This document shows positions 7,295 to 13,795 of a stretch of 19,926 nucleotides of DNA, in pieces; within the stretch, counting starts at the first letter, position 1; every line of letters starts with the position of its first letter. Source of the stretch: JBBQSN01 sp038213835 (GTDB lineage: Bacteria; Actinomycetota; Actinomycetes; Actinomycetales; CAWJMD01). The position numbers were made by a program, and so were the translations under genes. The stretch is taken from positions 1 through 19,926 of the forward strand of contig JBBQSN010000053.1 of assembly GCA_038213835.1 (NCBI GenBank), written 5' to 3'. The notes under the pieces are model-generated. The model saw only the letters and a program-made list of their open reading frames with translations, was not told where the DNA came from and searched no databases.

Positions 7295-7684
7295 ATGAAG
7301 GGCTTCAAGGACTTCGTCATGAGGGGCAACCTCATCGAGCTCGCGGTCGCGTTCATCATCGGCGCCGCGTTCGCGACCCTCGTCACCGCGTTCACCGCCG
7401 TCATCCTCGAGCTGCTGACCAAGGCCGGCGGAGCACCGAGATTCGACGACTGGGCTCCCTTCGAGATGAGCAGCATCGGCCCCTTCCTCACCGCCCTGGT
7501 GGCCTTCCTGCTGCTCGCCTTCGTCGTCTACTTCCTGGTCGTGAAGCCGTACGAGGCCGCCAAGCGCCGCTTCACCACGAAGGAGGAGGACGCCGCGCCG
7601 AACGAGGACGTCCAGCTGCTCAAGGAGATCCGCGACCTGCTGGCCGGCGGCGCCGCCGCGCCGACGAACACCTCGCGCGGCTGA
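7295..7684 (+). CDS. mscL: Large-conductance mechanosensitive channel MscL
   Basis: Product of 129 aa, the usual MscL size. The N-terminal MKGFKDFVMRGN amphipathic helix leads into TM1 (about 14-43, ELAVAFIIGAAFATLVTAF), an extracellular loop (about 44-64), TM2 (about 65-88) with the cytoplasmic VVKPYEAAKRR end, and a C-terminal helix containing VQLLKEIRDLL that bundles the pentamer. It opens under membrane tension to release solutes during hypo-osmotic shock. The ATG is supported by AAGGGAAG just upstream; an upstream ATG-like extension to 7205 lacks support. The gene is 86 bp after the SAF gene with its own -10-like box, so probably a separate transcript. Downstream hairpin-forming repeats separate it from the convergent small ORF. 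Confidence 0.96.
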   Translation: MKGFKDFVMRGNLIELAVAFIIGAAFATLVTAFTAVILELLTKAGGAPRFDDWAPFEMSSIGPFLTALVAFLLLAFVVYFLVVKPYEAAKRRFTTKEEDAAPNEDVQLLKEIRDLLAGGAAAPTNTSRG

Positions 7685-7699
7685 CCCGCACGACCTGCG

Positions 7700-7770
7700 G
7701 CTCGCGCACAGGCTGTCGGGTCCGCACCCACCCAGAGCCTGTGTGCGGGCAGCGCGACCTGTGCGCGAGC
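7700..7770. terminator. Nested inverted repeats between convergent genes; possible bidirectional terminator
   Basis: GCTCGCGCACAGG (7700-7712) and CCTGTGCGCGAGC (7758-7770) are perfect 13-bp complements. Inside them CACAGGCT (7707-7714) can alternatively pair with AGCCTGTG (7736-7743). The repeats lie between mscL (+) and the small ORF (-), where a bidirectional stop would be expected. There is no T-tract, and the 45-nt loop of the larger pairing is long, so a REP-like repeat is an alternative. Confidence 0.45.
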
Positions 7771-7796
7771 GACCGGAGGCAGACCCCGGCACGGCG

Positions 7797-7976
7797 TCAC
7801 CAGTGCGGCGGGCGCTCCCGCTCGTACCAGTCGTCGTCGCGGTCCTCGCCGGTCCGGCGCTCGCCCCAGCCCTCGTCGGTCTCGTCCGGCGACCGGTCCG
7901 GCAGCACCGCGGGCTCCTCGCCACCGGCGGGTGCGGGCGCCGACTGCTCGGCCGGGGCGTCGTCCTGCTCAGTCAT
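7797..7976 (-). CDS. Small acidic hypothetical protein, last gene of the moxR operon
   Basis: Product of 59 aa starting MTEQDDAPAEQ and ending DDDWYERERPPHW. It is acidic, rich in D/E/P, without a membrane segment and probably disordered. I do not recognise the family. The ATG at 7976 is preceded by GAGGA with a good spacer; a longer frame to 8033 lacks one. It is the fourth gene of the run moxR, DUF58, VWA, small ORF, all on the minus strand, 75 nt after the VWA stop. The tryptophan-bearing C-terminus is the only distinctive part and could be a binding peptide. Function unknown. Confidence 0.6.
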   Translation of the reverse strand: MTEQDDAPAEQSAPAPAGGEEPAVLPDRSPDETDEGWGERRTGEDRDDDWYERERPPHW

Positions 7977-8051
7977 GGGCGGTCCTCGCTGCCGGGGATC
8001 CTGCGGCGGCCTCGGCCAGCCGGTTGCACGCATGAACAGCAGCCACCCGCA

Positions 8052-9008
8052 TCACGACAGGCGTCCGAACCAGACCAGGGATCCGGCGACGGTGAGCAGC
8101 AGGAACCCGAGGGCGAGCCCCACCCAGCGGTCGGTGATCTCCGAGGGCACCAGCTCGTAGCCGATCGAGGACCCGATGTCGGCGTAGACGCCCTCCAGCT
8201 CGGTGAGCGTCTCGGCCTCGTAGAAGGCGCCGCCCGTGGTGTCGGCGATCTGCCGCAACTCGTCCTCGTTGACCGGGACGGGCTCCTCCCGTCCCTCGAT
8301 CACGACCGTGCCGCCGGGCGTGCCGAAGGCGATCGTGGACACCGGGACCCCTCGCTCCGCAGCCGCTTCCGCGGCCTCGCCGTTGGGACGGCCCACGGTC
8401 GTCTCGCCATCGCTCAGCACCACGACGTGAGCCGGGACGGGGGCGCCGTCCGGATCGGGCGGCACCTGCTCGAGACTCGCGAGCGAGGTCAGCAGGCCCT
8501 CGCCGATCGCGGTGTACGGACCGAGCTCGATCGAGTCGACCGCCTGCGTGACCCGGGCCCGGTCGGTGGTCGGCGGCACCAGCACGGTCGCCGACCCGGC
8601 GAACGTCACCAGCCCCAGGTTGATGCTCGGCGGCAGGTCGTCGGCGAACTGTCGCGCGGCCTGCTGGGCGGCCTGCAGCCGGTTCGGGGCGACGTCCTCG
8701 GAGTTCATCGACAGCGAGACGTCGATGGCGAGCACCACGGTCGCCCGCTCCTTGGGCACCCGCACCTCCGCGGCCGGACGCGCGAACGCCGTGACCAGGA
8801 CCGCGAGCGTGAGCAGCGAGCCGGCGGCCACCACGTGCCGGCGCCAGCCGGGGCGGCGCGGTGCCACCTGACCGAGCATCGGCAGGGCGCTGAACCGCAG
8901 GGCGTAGGCGTGCCGACGCCGTCCGCGCCAGGCGTACAGCACGATCAGCACGGGCAAGGCGAGCAGGAACCACAGCCGCCAGCCGTCCAGGAAGGAGTCG
9001 GGGACCAT
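8052..9008 (-). CDS. Membrane VWA-domain protein of the MoxR module (BatA/Rv1481-like)
   Basis: Product of 318 aa. Two N-terminal membrane segments (about 11-27 and 58-77) are followed by a von Willebrand A domain from about residue 88, whose MIDAS starts DVSLSM (96-101) and continues with a conserved threonine region and LSDGETT. A last membrane segment lies near the C-terminus (about 293-313). This is the layout of BatA/BatB and of Rv1481 in the M. tuberculosis moxR1-Rv1480-Rv1481 operon. The metal-dependent VWA domain is expected to bind a partner for the MoxR ATPase to remodel at the membrane. The ATG overlaps the upstream DUF58 stop by one base (TGATG), showing translational coupling. 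A GTG one codon earlier is possible, but the purine-rich AGGGGGG spacing fits the ATG better. Confidence 0.9.
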   Translation of the reverse strand: MVPDSFLDGWRLWFLLALPVLIVLYAWRGRRRHAYALRFSALPMLGQVAPRRPGWRRHVVAAGSLLTLAVLVTAFARPAAEVRVPKERATVVLAIDVSLSMNSEDVAPNRLQAAQQAARQFADDLPPSINLGLVTFAGSATVLVPPTTDRARVTQAVDSIELGPYTAIGEGLLTSLASLEQVPPDPDGAPVPAHVVVLSDGETTVGRPNGEAAEAAAERGVPVSTIAFGTPGGTVVIEGREEPVPVNEDELRQIADTTGGAFYEAETLTELEGVYADIGSSIGYELVPSEITDRWVGLALGFLLLTVAGSLVWFGRLS

Positions 9009-10018
9009 CACGCCCCCCTGCGGACGGCGTGCAGCTGGTGGGCGTGCACCCGGTGGGTCAGCACGAAGCGCGCGGTGTCGGCCACCCAGTCGCTGTCGGT
9101 GCGCAGCACCAGGTGGCCGACACCGGCCCGCCGCAGGGTGGTGCGCACGCGCTCGCGGTGGGCCGCGGCTGCCGCGGCGAACGCCTCACGGGTGGCGGCG
9201 CGGCTGGTGTCGACCTCGAGGGTCTGACCGGTCTCGGGGTCGATCAGGTCGACCACGCCGATGTCGGGCAGCTGCCCCTCCCGCGGGTCGACGACCTCGA
9301 CGGCCAGGACCTGGTGCCGGACCGACAGCCGGCGGATCGGCCGCTCCCACCCGAGCGGGCTGTCGGCCGGCGCCTTCCAGGCCGGGGTGCCGGGGTCGAG
9401 GAAGTCCGAGACCACGACGCGCAGACCGCGCCGGGGGTGGCTGGAGGCCAGCGCGGACAGGGCCGGACCGAGCTGCACCCCCGGCGTCGGACGCCCCGGG
9501 TCGACCTCGTGGCGCGGGTGCTCGAGCAGCGAGCGCAGCAACGCCGCGAGCGCCAGCCGTCCCGAGCGCGCCGGGTGCCGCACGGTGCCGGCGTCGGACA
9601 GGACGTAGCCGCCGAACCGGTCGCCCACGCGCCCGGTGAGGACCCCGACCGTTGCGACGGCCGCGACGGCCAGGCCGCGCTTGTCCATCGGCAGCCCGTC
9701 GACCCCCACCCGCTCGCCGACGTCGCTGGTGCCGAACTGCATCGAGCCGGAGAGGTCGACCAGCGCCCAGGTCTCGAGCTCGCGGTCGGCCACGACGTCG
9801 CGCACGTGCGGCGTGGTGGTGCGGGCGGTGACGGCCCAGTCCATGTGCCGGACGTCGTCCCCCGGCTGGTACTCGCGCGCCTCGGCCAGCTCGGAGCCCG
9901 GCCCGGGCAGCAGCCCGAGGTGCTCGCCGCGCAGGTACCCCTCGAGCCGCCGGACGATGGTGAGCTCGAGCGCCCGCAGCGCGTCCGGGGGCGCGAGGTC
10001 GGCCATCAGCCGGCTCAT
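9008..10018 (-). CDS. DUF58-domain protein of the MoxR module
   Basis: Product of 336 aa, cytosolic by appearance. The DUF58 hallmark is clear: AREYQPGDDVRHMDWAVTAR (about 47-66). It is followed by a VWA-like fold with a MIDAS-like VDLSGSMQFGT (87-97). DUF58 proteins are encoded between moxR and VWA genes across bacteria and are thought to be adaptors or substrates of the ATPase (Rv1480 in mycobacteria). Start uncertain: ATG at 10018 is used here. A GTG at 10054 would overlap the moxR stop (GTGA) and add 12 residues, and an ATG at 10006 is also in frame. The open frame continues far upstream through moxR, but that part is an antisense-frame artefact. Confidence 0.88.
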   Translation of the reverse strand: MSRLMADLAPPDALRALELTIVRRLEGYLRGEHLGLLPGPGSELAEAREYQPGDDVRHMDWAVTARTTTPHVRDVVADRELETWALVDLSGSMQFGTSDVGERVGVDGLPMDKRGLAVAAVATVGVLTGRVGDRFGGYVLSDAGTVRHPARSGRLALAALLRSLLEHPRHEVDPGRPTPGVQLGPALSALASSHPRRGLRVVVSDFLDPGTPAWKAPADSPLGWERPIRRLSVRHQVLAVEVVDPREGQLPDIGVVDLIDPETGQTLEVDTSRAATREAFAAAAAAHRERVRTTLRRAGVGHLVLRTDSDWVADTARFVLTHRVHAHQLHAVRRGA

Positions 10019-10050
10019 CGGGGCCCGGCCGGGCGCGCTCGGGACGGGCG

Positions 10051-11106
10051 TCACCGCAGCAGCGTCGGGACGGGCGGCGGCACGACCTGCAGCACCTGCT
10101 CCACCACCGCACGGGTGGAGACGCCGTCCGCGACGGCGTCGAAACCCAGGACCAGCCGGTGCGCCATGACGTCGACCGCGAGCGCCTGGACGTCGGTGGG
10201 CAGCACGTGGTCGCGCCCGTGCAGCAGTGCCATCGAGCGGGCGGCGGCCACCAGGCCGAGGGTGGCCCGAGGCGAGGCGCCGACCTCGAGCACGTGGCGC
10301 AGGTCCGCCAGGCCGTACTCGACCGGCGCCCGCGTGGACATCACGAGCCGCACGACGTAGTCGCTGACCAGCGGGTGCACGTAGACGTGGTCCGCGGCGT
10401 GCTGCAGCCGCAGCACCTGCTCCACGCCGAGGACCTGGTAGGCCACGGGCGGGTCGACGCTCATCCGCCGCAGGATCTCGGCCTCCTCGTGCGCCCGGGG
10501 CAGGGGGACGTCGACCTTGAGCAGGAACCTGTCGCGCTGCGCCTCGGGAAGCGGGTAGACGCCCTCGGACTCCAGCGGGTTCTGGGTGGCGATCACCGTG
10601 AACGGCTCCGGCAGCGGGTAGGAGCGGCCGCCGAGCGAGACCTGGTGCTCGGCCATCAGCTCGAGCATCGCCGCCTGCACCTTGGCCGGTGCCCGGTTGA
10701 TCTCGTCCGCCAGCACGAAGTTGACGAACACCGGCCCGAGCTCGGTGTCGAAGGCCTCGGTGCTCGGCTTGTAGATCCGGGTCCCGACGATGTCGGACGG
10801 GACGAGGTCGGGCGTGAACTGCAGCCGGGCGAACGACCCGCCGACGACGGTGGCGAACGTGCGCACCGCCAGCGTCTTGGCCACCCCCGGGACGCCCTCG
10901 AGCAGGCAGTGACCGCGGGCCAGGAGGGCGACCATCAGCCGCTCGACCATCTGGTGCTGGCCCACGACGACGTGCGAGACGCCGCGCACCGCCTGCTGCA
11001 GGGCGGCGACGTCGTCGCGCTCGGCTCGCGGCGGCTCGGAGCCCTTGCGCAGCGCGTCGGGCAGCCGCGACCGGTCGGAGGATTCGTCCGTGCTGTCCGG
11101 GATCAC
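10051..11106 (-). CDS. moxR: MoxR-family AAA+ ATPase
   Basis: Product of 351 aa. Walker A GVPGVAKT (71-78), Walker B VLADEIN (131-137), sensor-1 ATQNP (173-177) and the MoxR-typical YPLPEAQRDRF arginine-finger block (184-194) are all intact, so it should hydrolyse ATP. MoxR ATPases are chaperone-like remodelling machines that act on VWA-domain partners to assemble metal centres or envelope complexes. It is first gene of a minus-strand operon with DUF58 and VWA genes. Start is the GTG at 11106, chosen because the conserved region begins about residue 35 and the next gene diverges 73 bp away. The Shine-Dalgarno is poor, and a start some codons further in is possible. Confidence 0.92.
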   Translation of the reverse strand: MIPDSTDESSDRSRLPDALRKGSEPPRAERDDVAALQQAVRGVSHVVVGQHQMVERLMVALLARGHCLLEGVPGVAKTLAVRTFATVVGGSFARLQFTPDLVPSDIVGTRIYKPSTEAFDTELGPVFVNFVLADEINRAPAKVQAAMLELMAEHQVSLGGRSYPLPEPFTVIATQNPLESEGVYPLPEAQRDRFLLKVDVPLPRAHEEAEILRRMSVDPPVAYQVLGVEQVLRLQHAADHVYVHPLVSDYVVRLVMSTRAPVEYGLADLRHVLEVGASPRATLGLVAAARSMALLHGRDHVLPTDVQALAVDVMAHRLVLGFDAVADGVSTRAVVEQVLQVVPPPVPTLLR

Positions 11107-11179
11107 CCCGCCATTCCACCACCTCGCGCAGGGAGGCGGTGGGGAGTCCCCCTCGGTGCCCGCTGTGGTCTGATGGAGC
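11107..11179. promoter_or_regulatory. Divergent intergenic region between moxR and the kinase-N-lobe-like gene
   Basis: These 73 bp separate two GTG starts pointing away from each other, so both promoters must lie here or inside the opposing genes. I see no strong TANNNT box at leaderless distance on either strand; TCTGAT at 11169-11174 is a weak candidate for the plus gene. The shared control region suggests co-regulation. Confidence 0.4.
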
Positions 11180-12439
11180 GTGGACGAGAAGGGGGCGGCG
11201 ACCGCGTCCGGGGTGCCGACCGGGGTGCGGGCACAGACCGCGACCCCGCACGTGCTCGGGCCGTACGCGGTCACGGGCCGCTGGCACCACGACACCACCG
11301 GGCAGGTCCTGAGCGGACGTGACCCCTCCGGCCGCGAGGTCGAGCTGGTGCTGCTTGCCCCCGGGCCGGCGTCCGACCCCGCCGCCCGCGACCGGTTCGC
11401 CGCCGCCGCCGAGACCCTCGGTCGCGAGCAGCCCGGCCGTGTGGTGGAGGCGAGCGGGTCCGGCCCGCTGGCGTGGGTCGCGCTCGCGTCCGGCTCCGGC
11501 CCCGCGCTGGCCCGGCCGCTGCTCGAGTCGGCCACGCCGCCCGGCGCTGACGGCACGTCCGTCGCCGGCCCGGACTTCTCCCCCCACTGGTCCGGCGCGG
11601 GGTCCGCGTACCCGGTGCTGCCGCCGCCGTCGGTCATCACCGTCCCCACGCCCGAGCGGCAGCCGTCGTGGCGTCGCTGGTGGTGGATCGCGCTGGTCGT
11701 GGCGCTGGTGCTGGTCCTGCTCCTGCTCCTGTCGGCCTGCTGGCCGCGCGGCGGAGGGGGACCGGAGCCCGGCCAGTCCGGCACGCAGTCGCCGGCACCG
11801 TCCGGGACGCAGTCCCCGACGCCGTCGCCCTCCGGCAGCCCGACGACCTCGCCGTCCGGCACGGGCCCCAGCGGCAGCGGTTCGCCCGGCCCGAGCAACA
11901 GCGCCGGTGGCGAGCCAGGCTCCCAGGTGCCCGAGCAGCCCCTGGCCCAGGGCCCCGGGCTCGGCGGCGAGCAGTTCGGCGAGGACGACGTCACCGTCGA
12001 GCAGCGGCTCGCCGGCCTGCCCTTCCCGTTCCGGGTGCCGGACGGCTGGCAGTGCGTGCGCTCGGTCGAGGAGCGGGACAGCGTCCTGTACCTCTGCATG
12101 GACTTCCAGGCCGTCGCCGCGGACCCCACCCGGACCGCGGCCAGCGGGCTGATCGAGGTGATGTCCTGCCGCGGACCCTGCGACCAGACCGAGTGGGCCC
12201 TGCTGCGGGGTGTGCGCAGCGAGGACGACGGCTACGCGCTCGTCGATCCCGGCACCCTGCTGTCGCAGGACCAGGACCCCTACCGACCTGACTTCCAGCG
12301 GGTCCGGATGAGCCGCGTCTACGATCCCGCGGGCGGCGAGGAGCCCCGCGTCCACGTCTACGTCGAGTTCAGCGCGTCCGCCGAGCAGTACCCCGAGGTC
12401 CTTCAGGTCGTCGAGGACATCCGGGTGAACACCCCCTGA
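11180..12439 (+). CDS. Single-pass membrane protein with truncated kinase-like N-lobe and extracytoplasmic Cys-containing domain
   Basis: Product of 419 aa. Residues about 26-120 resemble the N-lobe of actinobacterial Ser/Thr kinases: LGPYAVTGR, then a GRDPSGREVEL strand and a DPAARDRFAAAAETL helix, then a GPLAWVALASGSGPALARPL strand like the hinge. The glycine loop is replaced by HHDTTG, the ATP-binding lysine of the VAVK strand is absent, and the C-lobe with HRD and DFG is missing, so no kinase activity is expected. A linker leads to one membrane segment (about 167-187), then a Ser/Pro/Gly-rich stretch (191-260) and an outer globular domain (about 265-419) with cysteines C292, C306, C330 and C334, possibly two disulfides. 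The last domain is not recognised. Divergent from moxR and upstream of a FilP-like gene; envelope sensing is a guess. Confidence 0.75.
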   Translation: MDEKGAATASGVPTGVRAQTATPHVLGPYAVTGRWHHDTTGQVLSGRDPSGREVELVLLAPGPASDPAARDRFAAAAETLGREQPGRVVEASGSGPLAWVALASGSGPALARPLLESATPPGADGTSVAGPDFSPHWSGAGSAYPVLPPPSVITVPTPERQPSWRRWWWIALVVALVLVLLLLLSACWPRGGGGPEPGQSGTQSPAPSGTQSPTPSPSGSPTTSPSGTGPSGSGSPGPSNSAGGEPGSQVPEQPLAQGPGLGGEQFGEDDVTVEQRLAGLPFPFRVPDGWQCVRSVEERDSVLYLCMDFQAVAADPTRTAASGLIEVMSCRGPCDQTEWALLRGVRSEDDGYALVDPGTLLSQDQDPYRPDFQRVRMSRVYDPAGGEEPRVHVYVEFSASAEQYPEVLQVVEDIRVNTP

Positions 12440-12482
12440 CGTCACGGACGGCCGGAGGTCACCCGGTGTCACGGTCTGGTCC

Positions 12483-12514
12483 GGTTCGTGGGGGTGCGGT
12501 TCGTGCGGTTCGTG
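12483..12514 (+). repeat. Three GGTTCGTG direct repeats upstream of the FilP-like gene
   Basis: GGTTCGTG occurs at 12483-12490, 12498-12505 and 12507-12514. The last two lie within GCGGTTCGTG units 9 bp apart. They are in the 222-bp gap between the kinase-like gene and the coiled-coil gene and could be operator half-sites. No protein is assigned. The rest of this gap holds the second 21-bp dispersed repeat and a CCCCCGGGGG palindrome at 12583-12592. Confidence 0.6.
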
Positions 12515-12597
12515 GACGGGTCCGCCGCAGGTCTGCGAGGGTGGGCAGGTGCAGGTCACCACCCGACTGCCGCAGGGTGCTGCCCCCGGGGGATCGG

Positions 12598-12618
12598 CTC
12601 CGCTCGACCTCGACCCCG
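12598..12618 (+). repeat. 21-bp dispersed repeat, copy 2
   Basis: Identical over 21 bp to 5622-5642 and, like it, close before a gene (44 bp before the ATG at 12662; copy 1 is 30 bp before mtnP). Confidence 0.7.
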
Positions 12619-12661
12619 AGACCCCCCGGACCGACCAGCACCTTCATCACCAGAGGACGAC

Positions 12662-13690
12662 ATGACCGAGACGCCCCGATTCCGTTCCGTCTTGCGCGGC
12701 TACGAGCCCACGCAGGTCGACCAGCGGCTCGCCGAGCTCGGCCACGCGCTGCGATCGGCGCAGGGGGAGCTGCAGCAGCAGCGCGCCGCGGCCGATGACC
12801 TGCAGGGCGCGGTGTCGCGGCTGACACATGAGCGCGACGAGGCCCTGGCCGCCACCCGGTCGCGGCCCGCCGAGGCGCAGGCCTCGACGTTCGAGGACCT
12901 CGGCGGACGGATCGCGGAGATCCTCGGCCTGGCCCGCGCCGAGGCGGACGACATCCGCCGCTCGGCCACCGAGTCCGTCTCCGGGCTCCGGCTGGACGCC
13001 GAGACCCAGGCCGCCGCCCTGCGCGAGGAGGCCGACCGGTACGCCACCGACACCCGCTCGGCCGCCGACGACCAGGCCGCCCGGATGATCGAGAACGCCC
13101 AGCACCAGGCCGACGAGCTGCTCGACGGAGCGGCTCGCGCGGCCTCGGCCCGCCGCGAGGAGACCGAGGCGCTCTACGAGCAGCAGCGCGCCGCCGCCGC
13201 GGCCGGCGCCGCCGACTTCGAGACCACGCTGGCCGAGCACCGCCAGCGCGCCGAGGTCCACTTCAGCACGCAGTCCGAGGCTGCCGACGCCGCGCTGCGC
13301 GACGCCCAGGACCGTACCGAGTCCGCCCGCACCGAGGCGGACCAAGCCGCCGCCGACGCCCAGCGCGACGCCGAGCAGCTGCTCGCCGACGCCCGCCAGC
13401 AGGCCGACGGCCTGATCGCCTCCGCCAAGAACCGCGCCGACCGGGTCCGCAAGGAGTCCGAGCGCGAGCTGTCCGCTGCCACCTCCCACCGCGACTCGAT
13501 CAACGCCCAGCTCACCGACGTCCGGCAGATGCTGCAGACGCTGTCCGGTGCGGCCCCGTCCGCCGCCCTGGCGATCCAGCTGCCGGCCGAGGAGCAGACG
13601 GCCACCGACGCCGCGTCCTGCGAGACCGGCGCCGGCGCCGCGACCGAGGAGTCCGCCGACGAGCCCATGGCCCTCGGCGAGCGCGGCTGA
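12662..13690 (+). CDS. FilP/DivIVA-like coiled-coil cytoskeletal protein
   Basis: Product of 342 aa. The N-terminus RFRSVLRGYEPTQVDQRL (6-23) is a DivIVA-type membrane-curvature/polar-targeting motif. FEDLGGRIAEILGLARAEADD (77-97) follows, then a long Ala/Glu/Arg-rich coiled coil to about 275, the signature RDSINAQLTDVRQMLQTL (277-294), and a disordered acidic tail. The same order of blocks is found in Streptomyces FilP, an intermediate-filament-like protein that works with DivIVA and Scy in polar growth. Family members are often misannotated as cellulose-binding protein. In a non-filamentous actinomycete it probably supports cell shape or polarity. ATG chosen for AGAGGA at 12652-12657; the frame is open to 12488 but has no ribosome site there. 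The preceding gap has direct repeats that may control it. Confidence 0.85.
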   Translation: MTETPRFRSVLRGYEPTQVDQRLAELGHALRSAQGELQQQRAAADDLQGAVSRLTHERDEALAATRSRPAEAQASTFEDLGGRIAEILGLARAEADDIRRSATESVSGLRLDAETQAAALREEADRYATDTRSAADDQAARMIENAQHQADELLDGAARAASARREETEALYEQQRAAAAAGAADFETTLAEHRQRAEVHFSTQSEAADAALRDAQDRTESARTEADQAAADAQRDAEQLLADARQQADGLIASAKNRADRVRKESERELSAATSHRDSINAQLTDVRQMLQTLSGAAPSAALAIQLPAEEQTATDAASCETGAGAATEESADEPMALGERG

Positions 13691-13742
13691 CCCTTACCGT
13701 CCCCTGCTCGTCGGCCACGTCCCACGCGGCGATCGCCGACCT

Positions 13743-13787
13743 CACGTGGCCTGCGCGTCACGTGAAGTGACGCTTCGTCACGTGACG
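13743..13787. repeat. Cluster of three CACGTG palindromes between convergent genes
   Basis: CACGTG occurs at 13743-13748, 13759-13764 and 13779-13784, the last within the perfect 12-bp palindrome CGTCACGTGACG (13776-13787). The region lies between the FilP-like stop and the stop of the metal-receptor gene. Confidence 0.7.
13755..13773. terminator. Short GC-rich hairpin between convergent genes
   Basis: GCGTCAC (13755-13761) pairs perfectly with GTGACGC (13767-13773) across a 5-nt loop. It is placed where a bidirectional terminator is expected, but no T-tract follows. It overlaps one of the CACGTG sites, so a protein-binding role is the alternative. Confidence 0.45.
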
Positions 13788-13795
13788 TGGGCCGC

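Noticed and set aside
11732..11743. LSAC lipobox at the end of the membrane span of the kinase-like protein
   Set aside because: It follows 160+ cytoplasmic-type residues rather than an N-terminal signal peptide, so lipoprotein processing is unlikely.
11180..12439. Active Ser/Thr protein kinase
   Set aside because: No glycine loop, no VAVK lysine, and no HRD or DFG motif; the C-lobe is missing.
10019..12562. Extension of the DUF58 frame to a 1184-aa protein
   Set aside because: The upstream 850 codons run out of frame through moxR and antisense to the kinase-like gene and look arginine/glycine/alanine-rich. The real product begins near 10018-10054.
12488..12661. N-terminal extension of the FilP-like protein to 400 aa
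   Set aside because: The ATG at 12662 has a good ribosome site and begins exactly at the conserved DivIVA-like motif; the extension contains the repeat-rich leader.
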